64,000 nt of DNA from Paraburkholderia nodosa (GTDB lineage: Bacteria; Pseudomonadota; Gammaproteobacteria; Burkholderiales; Burkholderiaceae). Below, piece by piece: positions 1 through 8,455 of the stretch. Position 1 is the first letter of the stretch; the number at the start of each line of letters is the position of its first letter. Below the pieces are notes generated by a model. That model had not been told where the DNA came from and did no database searches. It saw only the letters and a list, made by a program, of their open reading frames with translations. Both the position numbers and the translations under genes were made by a program. The stretch lies in contig NZ_MCNV01000011.1 in assembly GCF_001718195.1 (NCBI RefSeq), forward strand, positions 175,045 through 239,044, written 5' to 3'.

Positions 1-902
1 CGTTCGCGATCTGCTTTGCGCGGGCCGGCTGGCGCGTGCGCCTCTACGATCCCGACGCGGCACGCCGCGCCGCCGCGCCTGAAGAGATTGCGCTGCGCCT
101 CGACGCTCTTACGCAACACGCGCTGCTCGACGAAAGCGCACAGCAAATCGCCACACGCGTCGCGATCGTCGACACGCTCGAAGCCGCGGTGGCGCACGCC
201 GATCTCGTGCAGGAATGCGCACCCGAGCGCGCCGAACTCAAGCGCGAAATCTTCGCGCAGCTCGACCGCGCCGCGCCGCCCGAAGCGATCCTCGCGAGCG
301 CTTCGTCGTTTCTCGCGGCTTCGAAATTCGTCGACGCTACACTGCCGGGTCGCGCGCGCTGCCTCGTCGCCCATCCCGGCAACCCGCCCTACCTCGTACC
401 CATGATCGAGGTCGTGCCCGCACCGTTCACGTCCGAAGCGGCGACCACGCGCGCGATCGCGCTCTACGCCGAAGCGGGCATGAAGCCCGTGCGCGTGAAG
501 CACGAAGTGGAAGGCTTCATCTTCAACCGCCTGCAAGGCGCCGTGCTGCGTGAAGCGTATTGCCTCGTGCGCGACGGCGTCGCGTCGGTGGAAGACATCG
601 ACACCGTGATGCGTGAAGGCCTCGGCCCGCGCTGGTCGGTGATCGGCCCGTTCGAGACCGTCGATCTGAACACGCGCGGCGGCATCGCCTCGCATGCGCA
701 GAAGATGGGTCCCTCGTACGCGCGCATGGGCGCCGAGCGCGGCCAGCACGACCCGTGGACGCCCGAACTCGTCGCCGAGGTCGAGGCGGCGAGACGCGCG
801 GCATTGCCGCTCGATCAATGGGACGAGCGCGTGGGCTGGCGCGACCGCCAGCTCATGCATCTCGCCCGCCATCGCAAGACCCAAAGCCACGACGACTCAT
901 AA
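1..902 (+). CDS. 3-hydroxyacyl-CoA dehydrogenase family protein, 5' end cut by window
   Basis: The frame is open from base 3 and ends at 902 (299 residues visible); the first residues, AICFARAGWRVRLYDPD, are the second half of a Rossmann NAD-binding beta-alpha-beta unit, so only the start and the GxGxxG loop are missing. HPGNPPYLVP and the EGFIFNRLQ segment are typical of the 3-hydroxyacyl-CoA dehydrogenase family, including the short relatives that act on L-gulonate or L-carnitine. The family oxidises a 3-hydroxy group with NAD+. It lies 68 bases upstream of an AtoE-type transporter on the same strand, which suggests use of short 3-hydroxy acids or their CoA esters. Substrate is not decidable from sequence. 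Confidence 0.85.
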   Translation, partial: FAICFARAGWRVRLYDPDAARRAAAPEEIALRLDALTQHALLDESAQQIATRVAIVDTLEAAVAHADLVQECAPERAELKREIFAQLDRAAPPEAILASASSFLAASKFVDATLPGRARCLVAHPGNPPYLVPMIEVVPAPFTSEAATTRAIALYAEAGMKPVRVKHEVEGFIFNRLQGAVLREAYCLVRDGVASVEDIDTVMREGLGPRWSVIGPFETVDLNTRGGIASHAQKMGPSYARMGAERGQHDPWTPELVAEVEAARRAALPLDQWDERVGWRDRQLMHLARHRKTQSHDDS

Positions 903-970
903 GCGCATCGAACACGCGCCGAGAGCCGAAGAGACCCGACAACTATTACATTTCAGATAGAGACACTTCC

Positions 971-2302
971 ATGCAGAAAGTCACCGCTTTCTTTACCGAG
1001 CTGATGCGCCGGTATTTGCCCGATCCGTTCGTCTTCGCGATCGGCCTCACCCTGCTGACGATGGCCCTTGCCGTGATCGTGCAAGGACAAGCCGTCACGG
1101 CGCTCACCACGAGCTGGGGCAAGGGCTTCTGGGCGCTGCTCGCGTTCACCACACAAATGGCGGTAATTCTCGCGATGGGCTACGTGCTCGCGACCGCGCC
1201 GCTCACCGACCGCTTTCTGAACCGCCTGGTGGCGCGCGTGAACGATCCGCGCATGGCGATCATCGTCGCCACGCTGGTGGGCGGCATCGGCAGCTATCTG
1301 AACTGGGGCTTCGGCCTCGTGGTGGGTGGAATCGTCGCGCGCAAGCTCGCGCTGCGTGTGAAAGGCGTGCACTACCCGCTCATCATCGCTTCGGCCTATA
1401 GCGGCTTTACGCTCTACGGCCTCGGGCTTTCCGCCAGCATTCCCGTGCTGATCTCCACGAAGGGGCATCCGCTCGAGGCGCAGATGGGCGTCATTCCGCT
1501 CTCCGAAACGATTTTCTCGCCCACCATGCTCATCACGAGCCTCGTGACCCTCATCACGCTGCCGCTGCTGAACGCATGGCTGCACCCGAAGCCGGGTCAG
1601 CCGATCAAGGAAATCGACCGCGCCCAGGAAGAAAAGCAGCAGAAGGCCGCCGCGCTCGGCGTGGATCTCGACGAAGGCAACACGCTCGCCAACCGCCTGA
1701 ACAACAGCCGTCTTCTGAGCTACGTGATCGGCCTGATCGGCATGGGCTATGTCGCGCTGCACTTCGTGCAGGGCGGCTCGATCGACCTGAACCTGATCAA
1801 CTTCTTCATTCTGTTCCTCGGCATCCTGCTGCTCGGCACGCCGATCCGCTATGTGGAGAAGCTCAACGAAGGCATTCGCACGATCAGCGGCATCATTCTG
1901 CAGTACCCGTTCTACGCGGGCATCATGGCGATCATGGCGTCTTCGGGTCTGGTCAATACGCTTTCCGAAGCGTTCGTGAAGGTCGCGACGCCGGGCACGC
2001 TGCCGTTCTGGGGCTTGATCAGTTCGTTCGTGATCAACTTCTTCGCGCCTTCGGGCGGCGGCCACTGGGTCATTCAGGGACCGTTCATGATCGAAGCGGC
2101 GAAGACCATCGGCGCCTCCGTGGGCCATACCTCGACGGCTGTGATGCTCGGCAACGCATGGAACGACCTCGTGCAGCCGTTCTGGATCTTGCCCGCGCTT
2201 GCGCTTTCGAAGCTCAAGCTCAAGGACATCATGGGCTACACGGTCATCATGATGTTCTGGATCGGCATCGTGTATTCGGTTGCGATTCTCGCCTGGGGCT
2301 GA
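971..2302 (+). CDS. atoE: Short-chain fatty acid transporter, AtoE family
   Basis: A 443-residue integral membrane protein. The N-terminus MQKVTAFFTELMRRYLPDPF and the conserved NFFAPSGGGHWVIQGPF stretch near the C-terminus are family hallmarks of AtoE short-chain fatty acid permeases; about ten or more hydrophobic segments are evident. AtoE imports acetoacetate, butyrate and related acids across the inner membrane. The start at 971 was chosen because the sequence begins with the family N-terminus; longer readings upstream run into the preceding gene. It stands between a 3-hydroxyacyl-CoA dehydrogenase family gene and two small enzyme-like genes and is probably cotranscribed with them. Confidence 0.9.
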   Translation: MQKVTAFFTELMRRYLPDPFVFAIGLTLLTMALAVIVQGQAVTALTTSWGKGFWALLAFTTQMAVILAMGYVLATAPLTDRFLNRLVARVNDPRMAIIVATLVGGIGSYLNWGFGLVVGGIVARKLALRVKGVHYPLIIASAYSGFTLYGLGLSASIPVLISTKGHPLEAQMGVIPLSETIFSPTMLITSLVTLITLPLLNAWLHPKPGQPIKEIDRAQEEKQQKAAALGVDLDEGNTLANRLNNSRLLSYVIGLIGMGYVALHFVQGGSIDLNLINFFILFLGILLLGTPIRYVEKLNEGIRTISGIILQYPFYAGIMAIMASSGLVNTLSEAFVKVATPGTLPFWGLISSFVINFFAPSGGGHWVIQGPFMIEAAKTIGASVGHTSTAVMLGNAWNDLVQPFWILPALALSKLKLKDIMGYTVIMMFWIGIVYSVAILAWG

Positions 2303-2358
2303 TTGGCTCTCCCTTATAGGCGCCCCTTTCTGAACCCCATCCTCACCGGAGACTATTC

Positions 2359-2643
2359 ATGCTGTTTCTTGTGCACATGCAGGTGCAGATTCCGCACGGC
2401 ACCGACGCCGCCTTCGCCGACGCCCTCAAGGCCGAGGAAAAAGCGTTTTCGCAGAAGCTGCAACGAGAAGGCAAATGGCGCCACCTGTGGCGCGTGGCCG
2501 GCGAATATGCGAATTACAGCGTGTTCGATGTCGAATCGAACGACGAACTCCATACGCTGCTGACCGCGCTGCCGCTCTTCCCGTTCCTGAAGATCAGCGT
2601 GACGCCGCTCGCCCAGCATCCGTCGGCCATCGTGCCCAATTAA
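2359..2643 (+). CDS. Muconolactone delta-isomerase family protein (CatC-like)
   Basis: 94 residues, the normal length for muconolactone isomerase. MLFLVHM at the start, the WRHLWRVAGEYANYSVFDV core and LPLFPFLKI towards the end match the CatC family closely. CatC isomerises muconolactone in the beta-ketoadipate pathway and forms a decamer of ferredoxin-like folds. A GGAG ribosome site lies a few bases upstream. No catA, catB or pca genes are present in the window, and the neighbours are an AtoE transporter and a YciI protein, so the real substrate may be another lactone; that is inference. Confidence 0.85.
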   Translation: MLFLVHMQVQIPHGTDAAFADALKAEEKAFSQKLQREGKWRHLWRVAGEYANYSVFDVESNDELHTLLTALPLFPFLKISVTPLAQHPSAIVPN

Positions 2644-2655
2644 GAGGAACGCGCC

Positions 2656-2952
2656 ATGCCTTTTCTCATCGAAACGTTCGACAAGCCCGGTCACGCCGAA
2701 GTGCGCGCACGCGAGCGCGATTCACATCTGGCGTTTCTCGCGCAAAACAAGGCGCTGTTGCTGGCCTGCGGCGCGAAGCTCAACGACGACGGGAGCAGCG
2801 CAGGCGGCGGCATCTATATCGTCGATCTCGAAACGCGCGAGGAAGCCGAGCGCTTCATCGCGCAGGATCCGTTCACGCATGTCGGGCTGTTCGAGAGCGT
2901 GAAGATCGTTCGCTGGCGCAAGGCCTATATTGACGGAACCTCCTACCTGTAA
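2656..2952 (+). CDS. YciI family protein
   Basis: 98 residues beginning 12 bases after the CatC-like gene, with an AAGAGG ribosome site in between, so translation is probably coupled in one operon. The pattern of an early RxxHLAFL segment, a Gly-rich GGGIYIVD strand and the ending DPFTHVGLFESVKIV...W is that of the YciI/YCII ferredoxin-like family. Members are small dimeric proteins of mostly unknown chemistry, some fused or linked to hydrolases and dehydrogenases. A strong terminator follows about 80 bases downstream, making this the last gene of the operon. Confidence 0.85.
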   Translation: MPFLIETFDKPGHAEVRARERDSHLAFLAQNKALLLACGAKLNDDGSSAGGGIYIVDLETREEAERFIAQDPFTHVGLFESVKIVRWRKAYIDGTSYL

Positions 2953-3035
2953 GCGCAACGCACCTGCAGTCCCGCGAACGTTAAGTTCGTTTTTCGACCT
3001 CGACGGCGCCGTGCTCCCCTGTACAGCGCCGTTTT

Positions 3036-3071
3036 GGCCCGGCGTGTGCCCCCGCACGCCGGGCCGTTTTT
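3036..3071 (+). terminator. Rho-independent terminator of the AtoE operon
   Basis: A perfect 11-base stem (GGCCCGGCGTG at 3036-3046 pairing with 3055-3065), an 8-base loop and a following run of five T form a classic intrinsic terminator on the plus strand. Confidence 0.9.
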
Positions 3072-3203
3072 CATTCCCGCCCGGTTAGGCGCCTGGCTGC
3101 GTGCCCCGGTGCTGGGCACATCGATTGCTGAGCAGGTGCGCTGTCAGTCCATCAAGCAGCGCGGCCCATGTGGCGGCGCCTTCACGCGAGGAGGAAACCG
3201 ATC

Positions 3204-3380
3204 ATGCTAAAAATGGCCCTGTTCTTTGCCGTGATCGCCGTGATCGCGGCCCTGTTTGGCTTCACGGGTATTGCGGCCGGCGCGGCCGCGATTGCGAAGA
3301 TCCTGTTCTTTATCTTTGTGGTGCTGTGCGTGGTATTCCTCGTGATCGCACTCGTGGTTACGAAGAAGATCGTCGATTGA
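3204..3380 (+). CDS. DUF1328 family small membrane protein
   Basis: 58 residues with two hydrophobic helices separated by a short Gly/Ala turn: MLKMALFFAVIAVIAALFGF followed by the GIAAGAAAIAKILFF segment and a Lys-Lys tail. This is the conserved DUF1328 (YtjA-like) inner-membrane peptide pattern. A GAGGAAA ribosome site at about 3190-3196 fixes the start at 3204 rather than at the upstream in-frame codon. The function of the family is unknown. It is monocistronic here. Confidence 0.85.
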   Translation: MLKMALFFAVIAVIAALFGFTGIAAGAAAIAKILFFIFVVLCVVFLVIALVVTKKIVD

Positions 3381-3382
3381 CC

Positions 3383-3604
3383 GAAGCACGAACGACGCCT
3401 GGCGCGGGCGGCAGCTATACGATCGGGCAGGCAAAGGTGGGTCTCGTGTTCACGCGCACGATGGTTGCCGAGCCCACGCAGACCGCCCGGGGTGGCTCGC
3501 TCAATGCGTTCAACGCCGACTACCTGAGGTTCAATAACTTCCCGAGCAATACGCAAGCAGTCGTCGCGGCAGGCATGAGCCTGAAGTTCCACGCCCATGC
3601 TTAA
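3383..3604 (+). pseudogene. Relic of a Gram-negative (Burkholderia-type) porin
   Basis: Directly after the DUF1328 stop one frame encodes a porin-like piece: GGSYTIGQAKVGLVFTRT, then a DYLRFNNFP segment. In Burkholderia porins the same beta-strand order (YxxGPAKVGLxFT...SLRFNNYE) occurs about two-thirds of the way along the barrel. Here it has no signal peptide, no start, and ends early without the terminal-Phe strand, so it is a fragment of roughly 65 residues. What is seen is the similarity to family motifs; decay of a former gene is inferred. Confidence 0.6.
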
Positions 3605-3614
3605 CGGCCAAGCG

Positions 3615-3641
3615 CGGGCCGCGCGATGCAAGCGCGGCCCG
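3615..3641 (+). terminator. Hairpin after the porin relic
   Basis: A perfect 10-base inverted repeat (CGGGCCGCGC, 7-base loop). There is no T-run, so it may be a remnant terminator or another structured element. Confidence 0.4.
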
Positions 3642-3795
3642 TCGTGCTGCGTAAAATAAGGGCAGTGTCATCGCCAGGTCATGCAAGCGCGCCATCGTTG
3701 CGCAGACACTCACCCTGCGATGCTTGCGCCCGCGCGCGTCAGTCATGCAAGTCCGCCAGCGCAGGCTTCGCCTTCTGCTCCCGAGGCGAGACGAC

Positions 3796-5475
3796 ATGAC
3801 GAATAAAGACATCCCCGAGAATGCATCCACCGAAAGCGGCGCCAGTGTCTCGCGCCGCGGCTTCCTCAAGCTCGCCGGCGCTTCCGGCTTCGCGAGCGCG
3901 GCCAGCGCTTTCGCGGGCGGCGCGAAAGCCGACGCCGCCACAGCCGACGGCACGCCCGAGCAGATCCACCTCACCTGGGGCGAAGATCCGACACGCGAAG
4001 TCGTCGTTTCGTGGGCATCGCTCGCCTCCTCCACGAATCCGCGCGTGATCTACAGCGCCGATCGCGGCAAACACGAGACGGTGCACGCCATTCAACGCAC
4101 CTATACCGACGGGCTCACCGGCGGCGTCGTCTTCACGTATCACGCGCGGCTGCGCGGGCTGGACCCGGCCACGACCTACCGCTACGAAGTCACCGCCGAT
4201 AACGACAGCCACGCGAGCAGCCCGTTTTCGTCGAGCTTCACCACGGCGCCGCGCGGGCGCGTAAAGTTCCGCTTCACGAGCTACGGCGACCTCGCCACGC
4301 CGAACACGGGCTGGGTGCTGTCGTCGCTGCAAAGCCGCTTCGCCGTCGAGGCCGTGGAGCGCTTCCAGCCGCTCTTTCATCTGCTCAATGGCGACCTCTG
4401 CTATGCGAACCTGAATCCCGCGCACCAGACCGACGTGTGGCGCGACTTCGGCAACAACAATCAGACGTCGTCCGCGAATCGTCCGTGGATGCCGTGCCCC
4501 GGCAATCACGAAATCGAGTTCTACAACGGCCCGCAGGGTCTGAATTCGTACCTCACGCGCTATACACTGCCGCATAACGGCACGCAGTTTTCGGGCCGCT
4601 GGTACAGCTTCCGCGTGAGCAACGTGCTGTTCGTCTCGCTCGACGCCGACGACGTGGTCTACCAGGACGCCGCCGCGTTCGTGGCCGGCCCGTCGCCGCT
4701 CGTGCCCGCGGCGAGCACGGGCAACGCGCCGGTTCAGCCGGGCACGTCGTTCTACGTGCGCGGCTACAGCAACGGCGTGCAGACGCGCTGGCTCGAGCAG
4801 ACCTTGAAGCAGGCAAGAGAGGACGACGATATCGACTGGATCGTGGTGCAGATGCACCAGGACGCGCTCAGCTCGTCGAAGACGGGCAACGGCTCGGACA
4901 AGGGCATACGCGAAGCGTGGCTGCCCCTCTTCGACCGCTATGGCGTGGATCTCGTGGTGTGCGGCCACGATCACGACTACGAGCGCAGCTACCCGGTGCG
5001 CGGCTGCAATCATCACGCGGGCGTCGATGCGAAGACCGGCGCGAGCGTCGACACGCTTCAGCCGCGCCCCGTCACGCACGCTCAGGGCACGGGCAACACC
5101 TTCGACACGAGCCACGGCACGATTCACCTGATCCTGGGCGGCGGCGGCACGAGCGCGCCGCTCGACGTGTACGGCGTGGATGCCGGCAACGGCAATCCGC
5201 AGGCGCAGGTGTTCACGAAGCCCAATCACCCGGTGGCGGGCACGACCGCGGGCACGTTCGCGCGCCCCACGGCGGATGCGCTCGAAGACGCGATCTGGTC
5301 GGCGCAGCGCGATACGGGCACGGGCTATGGCATTGCGGTGTTCGACGTCGATCCCGGCGCGCACGGCGGCAAGACGACGATCACGATGAACTATTACCAC
5401 GCGCCGGGTGCGGATCAAACGCCGACCGGCAATTATGAGTTGTTCGAAACGATTACGCTGGCGAAGTCACGCTAA
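3796..5475 (+). CDS. Tat-exported purple-acid-phosphatase-like metallophosphoesterase
   Basis: 559 residues. The N-terminus has a Tat signal (SRRGFLKLAG at residues 19-28) followed by a hydrophobic Ala-rich stretch, so the enzyme is folded before export. An N-terminal fibronectin-like domain (TWGEDPTREVVVSW) precedes a calcineurin-type catalytic domain with the metal-binding motifs NGDLCYAN, PGNHE, the VVQMHQ histidine and CGHDHDYERSYPV. Purple acid phosphatases hydrolyse phosphate monoesters with a dinuclear metal centre. The start at 3796 places the Tat motif at the usual distance; an upstream in-frame start at 3724 would add 24 unlikely residues. It is convergent with shc and likely serves periplasmic phosphate release. 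Confidence 0.88.
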   Translation: MTNKDIPENASTESGASVSRRGFLKLAGASGFASAASAFAGGAKADAATADGTPEQIHLTWGEDPTREVVVSWASLASSTNPRVIYSADRGKHETVHAIQRTYTDGLTGGVVFTYHARLRGLDPATTYRYEVTADNDSHASSPFSSSFTTAPRGRVKFRFTSYGDLATPNTGWVLSSLQSRFAVEAVERFQPLFHLLNGDLCYANLNPAHQTDVWRDFGNNNQTSSANRPWMPCPGNHEIEFYNGPQGLNSYLTRYTLPHNGTQFSGRWYSFRVSNVLFVSLDADDVVYQDAAAFVAGPSPLVPAASTGNAPVQPGTSFYVRGYSNGVQTRWLEQTLKQAREDDDIDWIVVQMHQDALSSSKTGNGSDKGIREAWLPLFDRYGVDLVVCGHDHDYERSYPVRGCNHHAGVDAKTGASVDTLQPRPVTHAQGTGNTFDTSHGTIHLILGGGGTSAPLDVYGVDAGNGNPQAQVFTKPNHPVAGTTAGTFARPTADALEDAIWSAQRDTGTGYGIAVFDVDPGAHGGKTTITMNYYHAPGADQTPTGNYELFETITLAKSR

Positions 5476-5484
5476 GCGAACCAC

Positions 5485-5504
5485 GCGGGGCGCTTGCGCC
5501 CCGC
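5485..5504. terminator. Hairpin between two convergent genes
   Basis: GCGGGGCGC and its perfect complement separated by TT, placed 10 bases after the phosphatase stop and 8 bases beyond the shc stop. It can act in both directions; T-runs are weak. Confidence 0.5.
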
Positions 5505-5511
5505 TTCGAAT

Positions 5512-7548
5512 TCAGACTGCGAGCGCAGCTTCTTCCACTTCCCGCACCGCGACCGCACCGGCCGCCAGCCGCCGGAAGCGCGACAGCGCCCACAGCGGGA
5601 AATAGGCCGTGTACCCGTGATACTTGAGGTAGTAAATGCGCGGGAACCCCGGCGCATTGTGCGAACGGTGCCACCAGAATCCATCTTCCTGCTGCACGGA
5701 TAGCAGATACGCCACGCCGCGCCGCACCGATTCGGATTCCCAGTCACCGAACGCCATTTGCGCGAGCAGCGCCCACGCGGTGAAGTTCGACGCGCTTTCG
5801 CCGCCATTGGTGCCGGCAAGGCGCGGGTCGATATAGCTGTCGTTGGTTTCGCCCCAGCCGCCATCGGCGTGCTGGCGGGCGCGCAGCCACGCCAGCGCGC
5901 GTGCGATGTACGGCTGCTTCGGGTCCTCGCCCGCGAGCGCGAGACCCGCCAGCACGCTCCACGTGCCGTAGATGTAGTTGGTGCCCCAGCGGCCCCACCA
6001 GCTGCCGTCGGCTCGCTGGGTGGCCTTCACATATTCGACCGCGCGCGCAAGCGCCGCCTTGTCCTCCTCGCGGCCCGTCACGCCGAAGCACAGCAGCACG
6101 CGGCCCGATACGTCTTCGGTAGGCGGGTCGAGCAAGGCGCCGTGATCCGCGAAGGGGATCGCGTTCAGATAGAGGCGGTCGCAATCGGCGTCGAAGGCCC
6201 CGAAGCCGCCGTTGCGCGATTGCAGGCCGCGCATCCAGTCGAGCGCGCGCGCGACGCGTGCCGCATACGGGTCGGTGCCCGTTTTGCGCGCCTGCCCAAG
6301 GCCACGACGATGGAGCATCGCAGCGACCACGGCGGTGTCGTCGATGTCGGGATAGTACGGGTTCTCGTACTGAAAGGCCCAGCCGCCAACCGGCGTGTCG
6401 GGCTGCGCGTTCTCGATCCAGTCGCCGCGCACGTCGTCCACCTGACGCTCGGCGAGCCAGTCGTACGCGCGCGCAATGCACCGCTGCAGTTCCTGGTCGC
6501 TGATCGCGGCCGACGCCGGATCGGCGGGCACGACTGTGCACGCCTGCTCGAGCGCCATCGTGCTCCAGGCCGTGTCCCACACCGGCGAGAGACATGGCTG
6601 GCAATACACGCTGCCGTCCGGGCGCTCGACGAGCAGCTTTTCCAGCGCGTTCTCGCAATCGCGGCGCAACGGATGATCCTCCGGATACCCAAGCACCTGC
6701 ATCATCTGGTAGCTGTAGACGATGGGCGGAAAGATGCCGCCCATGCCGTCCTCGCCGTTCATGCGCTCGGCGCACCAGGCCTCGGCATATTTCATGGCGC
6801 GCTGGCGCAGCGCGCGCGGCAGCAGCGGCTCGATATGGCGCAGCGCCCGGTCAGCCGCGAGAAAGAACCGGCGGATGCCCTTGCCGCGCGCAAAGTATTC
6901 GCGCTCCTTCTCGGGCGGGGTGACGAACAGTTCGGCGATCGATACGTCATGCGGATTGGCCGCGCGCGCCTTCAGCGAACAGAGCGCGAGCAGCGGCACC
7001 ATGGTCGTGCGCGCCCAGTAGGCGACCTTGTACATCGAAATGGGCACCCACTTCGGGAACAGCACGAATTCGATCGGCATGAACGGCGTGGCGCGCCACG
7101 GCACCTGACCGAAGGTGGCGAGCAGAATGCGCGTGAACACGTTGGACTTTGCCGCGCCGCCGAGCTTCAGAATGGTCTCCCGCGCGCGCACCATGTGCGG
7201 CGCGTTCGCCGAATCCCCTGCCGCCTTCAGCGCGAAGTACGCCTTCACGCTGCACGAGACATCGGGCGCGCCATCCACGTAGAGATCCCATGCGCCGTGC
7301 GTTTGCAAACGCTGGATCGCGCGTAGATAGCGCGCCATCTTCTCCTGGCGCACCGTATCGATCTTGCCCATGAAATGCATCATGAGGATGTATTCGGCGG
7401 TGATCGTGGCGTCCGATTCGAGCTCGAAGCACCAGCTGCCATCGGCGTCCTGCTCTCGCACGAGCGCGTCGCGGCCGCGAACGATCGAGGCGTCGAGCGC
7501 CGCCACGGCGGCTGCAGAGGCGGTAAAAGGTGGGTTGGAATTTTTCAT
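5512..7548 (-). CDS. shc: Squalene-hopene cyclase
   Basis: 678 residues, the normal size for the family. It carries the class II terpene cyclase acid motif DIDD at residues 401-404, the GMGGIFPPI segment, and several QW repeats (DGSWCFELE near residue 37, NGGFGAFD, DGSWWGRWGTNYIYG, DGGWGETNDSY, DGFWWHRSHN). The enzyme cyclises squalene to hopene, the base of hopanoids that order the membrane. The ATG at 7548 was chosen because the preceding in-frame region crosses the divergent promoters. No squalene synthesis or hopanoid elongation genes are near, so this may be a stand-alone or second copy. The adjacent divergent TetR gene is the probable regulator. Confidence 0.95.
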   Translation of the reverse strand: MKNSNPPFTASAAAVAALDASIVRGRDALVREQDADGSWCFELESDATITAEYILMMHFMGKIDTVRQEKMARYLRAIQRLQTHGAWDLYVDGAPDVSCSVKAYFALKAAGDSANAPHMVRARETILKLGGAAKSNVFTRILLATFGQVPWRATPFMPIEFVLFPKWVPISMYKVAYWARTTMVPLLALCSLKARAANPHDVSIAELFVTPPEKEREYFARGKGIRRFFLAADRALRHIEPLLPRALRQRAMKYAEAWCAERMNGEDGMGGIFPPIVYSYQMMQVLGYPEDHPLRRDCENALEKLLVERPDGSVYCQPCLSPVWDTAWSTMALEQACTVVPADPASAAISDQELQRCIARAYDWLAERQVDDVRGDWIENAQPDTPVGGWAFQYENPYYPDIDDTAVVAAMLHRRGLGQARKTGTDPYAARVARALDWMRGLQSRNGGFGAFDADCDRLYLNAIPFADHGALLDPPTEDVSGRVLLCFGVTGREEDKAALARAVEYVKATQRADGSWWGRWGTNYIYGTWSVLAGLALAGEDPKQPYIARALAWLRARQHADGGWGETNDSYIDPRLAGTNGGESASNFTAWALLAQMAFGDWESESVRRGVAYLLSVQQEDGFWWHRSHNAPGFPRIYYLKYHGYTAYFPLWALSRFRRLAAGAVAVREVEEAALAV

Positions 7549-7553
7549 CGGCG

Positions 7554-7605
7554 GATCATACCATCCGTACGGAATGTTTAGCAGCAGCGCCTGAATGGTA
7601 TGATC
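7554..7605. promoter_or_regulatory. Mirror-image divergent promoters and candidate TetR operator
   Basis: The 11-base arms GATCATACCAT (7554-7564) and ATGGTATGATC (7595-7605) are perfect inverted copies. Each contains TATGAT, a good -10 box: on the minus strand it points to shc (start 7548) and on the plus strand to the TetR gene (start 7612). The 7-8 bases left before each ATG mean that transcription would begin almost at the start codon, suggesting leaderless messages. A separate perfect palindrome TCCGTACGGA at 7564-7573 sits just upstream of the shc -10 and is a candidate operator. Sequence pattern seen; regulation inferred. Confidence 0.6.
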
Positions 7606-7611
7606 GCCGCC

Positions 7612-8328
7612 ATGAAAGACTCCTCCGTCAAGGCGCCCGCGCGCGCGACAAGGCGCAGCGCGAAGGCGGCTGACGCAGCGGCCCCCTCGGCTCCGCCGGC
7701 CTCCCCGGCCCCGAAACCCCGTTCCCCACGCAAGGACGCGGCGCCTGCCGCCGGCACGCGCCGCAAGAAAGCCCCGGCTCAGGTGCGCGCGCAGTTGCTG
7801 CAAGCGGCTTCCGATATCGCCACCGATCAAGGCGTGCCCGCCGTCACGCTCGACGCCGTGGCCGAACGCGCGGGCGTGACCAAAGGCGCGCTGCAGTATC
7901 ACTTCGCCAACAAGCAGGGCTTGCTCGATGCCCTCTTCGAGCAGACGCTAACGCGCTTCGAGCAGCAGATGCACACGCGCATCGACGAAGGCGTGGCGCA
8001 AGGCACGCCGAAACACGGCGCCGCCGCGCGCGCCTACCTGCACACCACCATCGACGAAACGAGCCCTGCCGCCAGCACCAACGTGCTGCGCGTGCTGGTG
8101 GCCGCGATGATGACCGATCCCGCGATTCGCGAGCGCTACGCCGCGCCCATGCGCAAGTGGACGCGCCCCGACCCGCTGCCGCTCGAAGCCGCCGCCCGCC
8201 TCATGATCTGCCGGCTCGCGGCGGACGGCCTGTGGATCTCCGACCTGCTCGGCTACCAGAACATGCCGCCGCGCCTGCGCGCCGAAGTGGTGCGCCAGCT
8301 GGAGCAGCTGGCGCTCGTGAAAGCCTGA
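7612..8328 (+). CDS. TetR/AcrR family transcriptional regulator
   Basis: 238 residues. The first ~55 residues are a low-complexity Ala/Pro/Lys/Arg tail, after which comes a typical TetR helix-turn-helix (ASDIATDQG...TLDAVAERAGVTKGALQYHFANKQGLLDAL). The C-terminal two-thirds is the variable ligand-binding domain. TetR proteins are dimeric repressors released by a small ligand. It is transcribed away from shc from a shared 63-base region, so it very probably controls shc and itself. The long basic tail before the DNA-binding domain is unusual and might add DNA contacts. An in-frame ATG at 7600 lies inside the -10 box and is unlikely. Confidence 0.88.
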   Translation: MKDSSVKAPARATRRSAKAADAAAPSAPPASPAPKPRSPRKDAAPAAGTRRKKAPAQVRAQLLQAASDIATDQGVPAVTLDAVAERAGVTKGALQYHFANKQGLLDALFEQTLTRFEQQMHTRIDEGVAQGTPKHGAAARAYLHTTIDETSPAASTNVLRVLVAAMMTDPAIRERYAAPMRKWTRPDPLPLEAAARLMICRLAADGLWISDLLGYQNMPPRLRAEVVRQLEQLALVKA

Positions 8329-8455
8329 CGAAAGCACGCGCAAGGGTTCCGCCTCACCGCCGCGCATTCACGCCCGGCGCACTATGCCGAAATCGTCACC
8401 GCGCATGGGTCGTTCGAGCAAGACGGCCAAAATGGCGCGACCTACGATTGTCGGC

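Noticed and set aside
3739..5418. A 559-codon frame antisense to the phosphatase
   Set aside because: No ribosome site or recognisable domain; Arg/Ala/Val-rich shadow of a high-GC gene.
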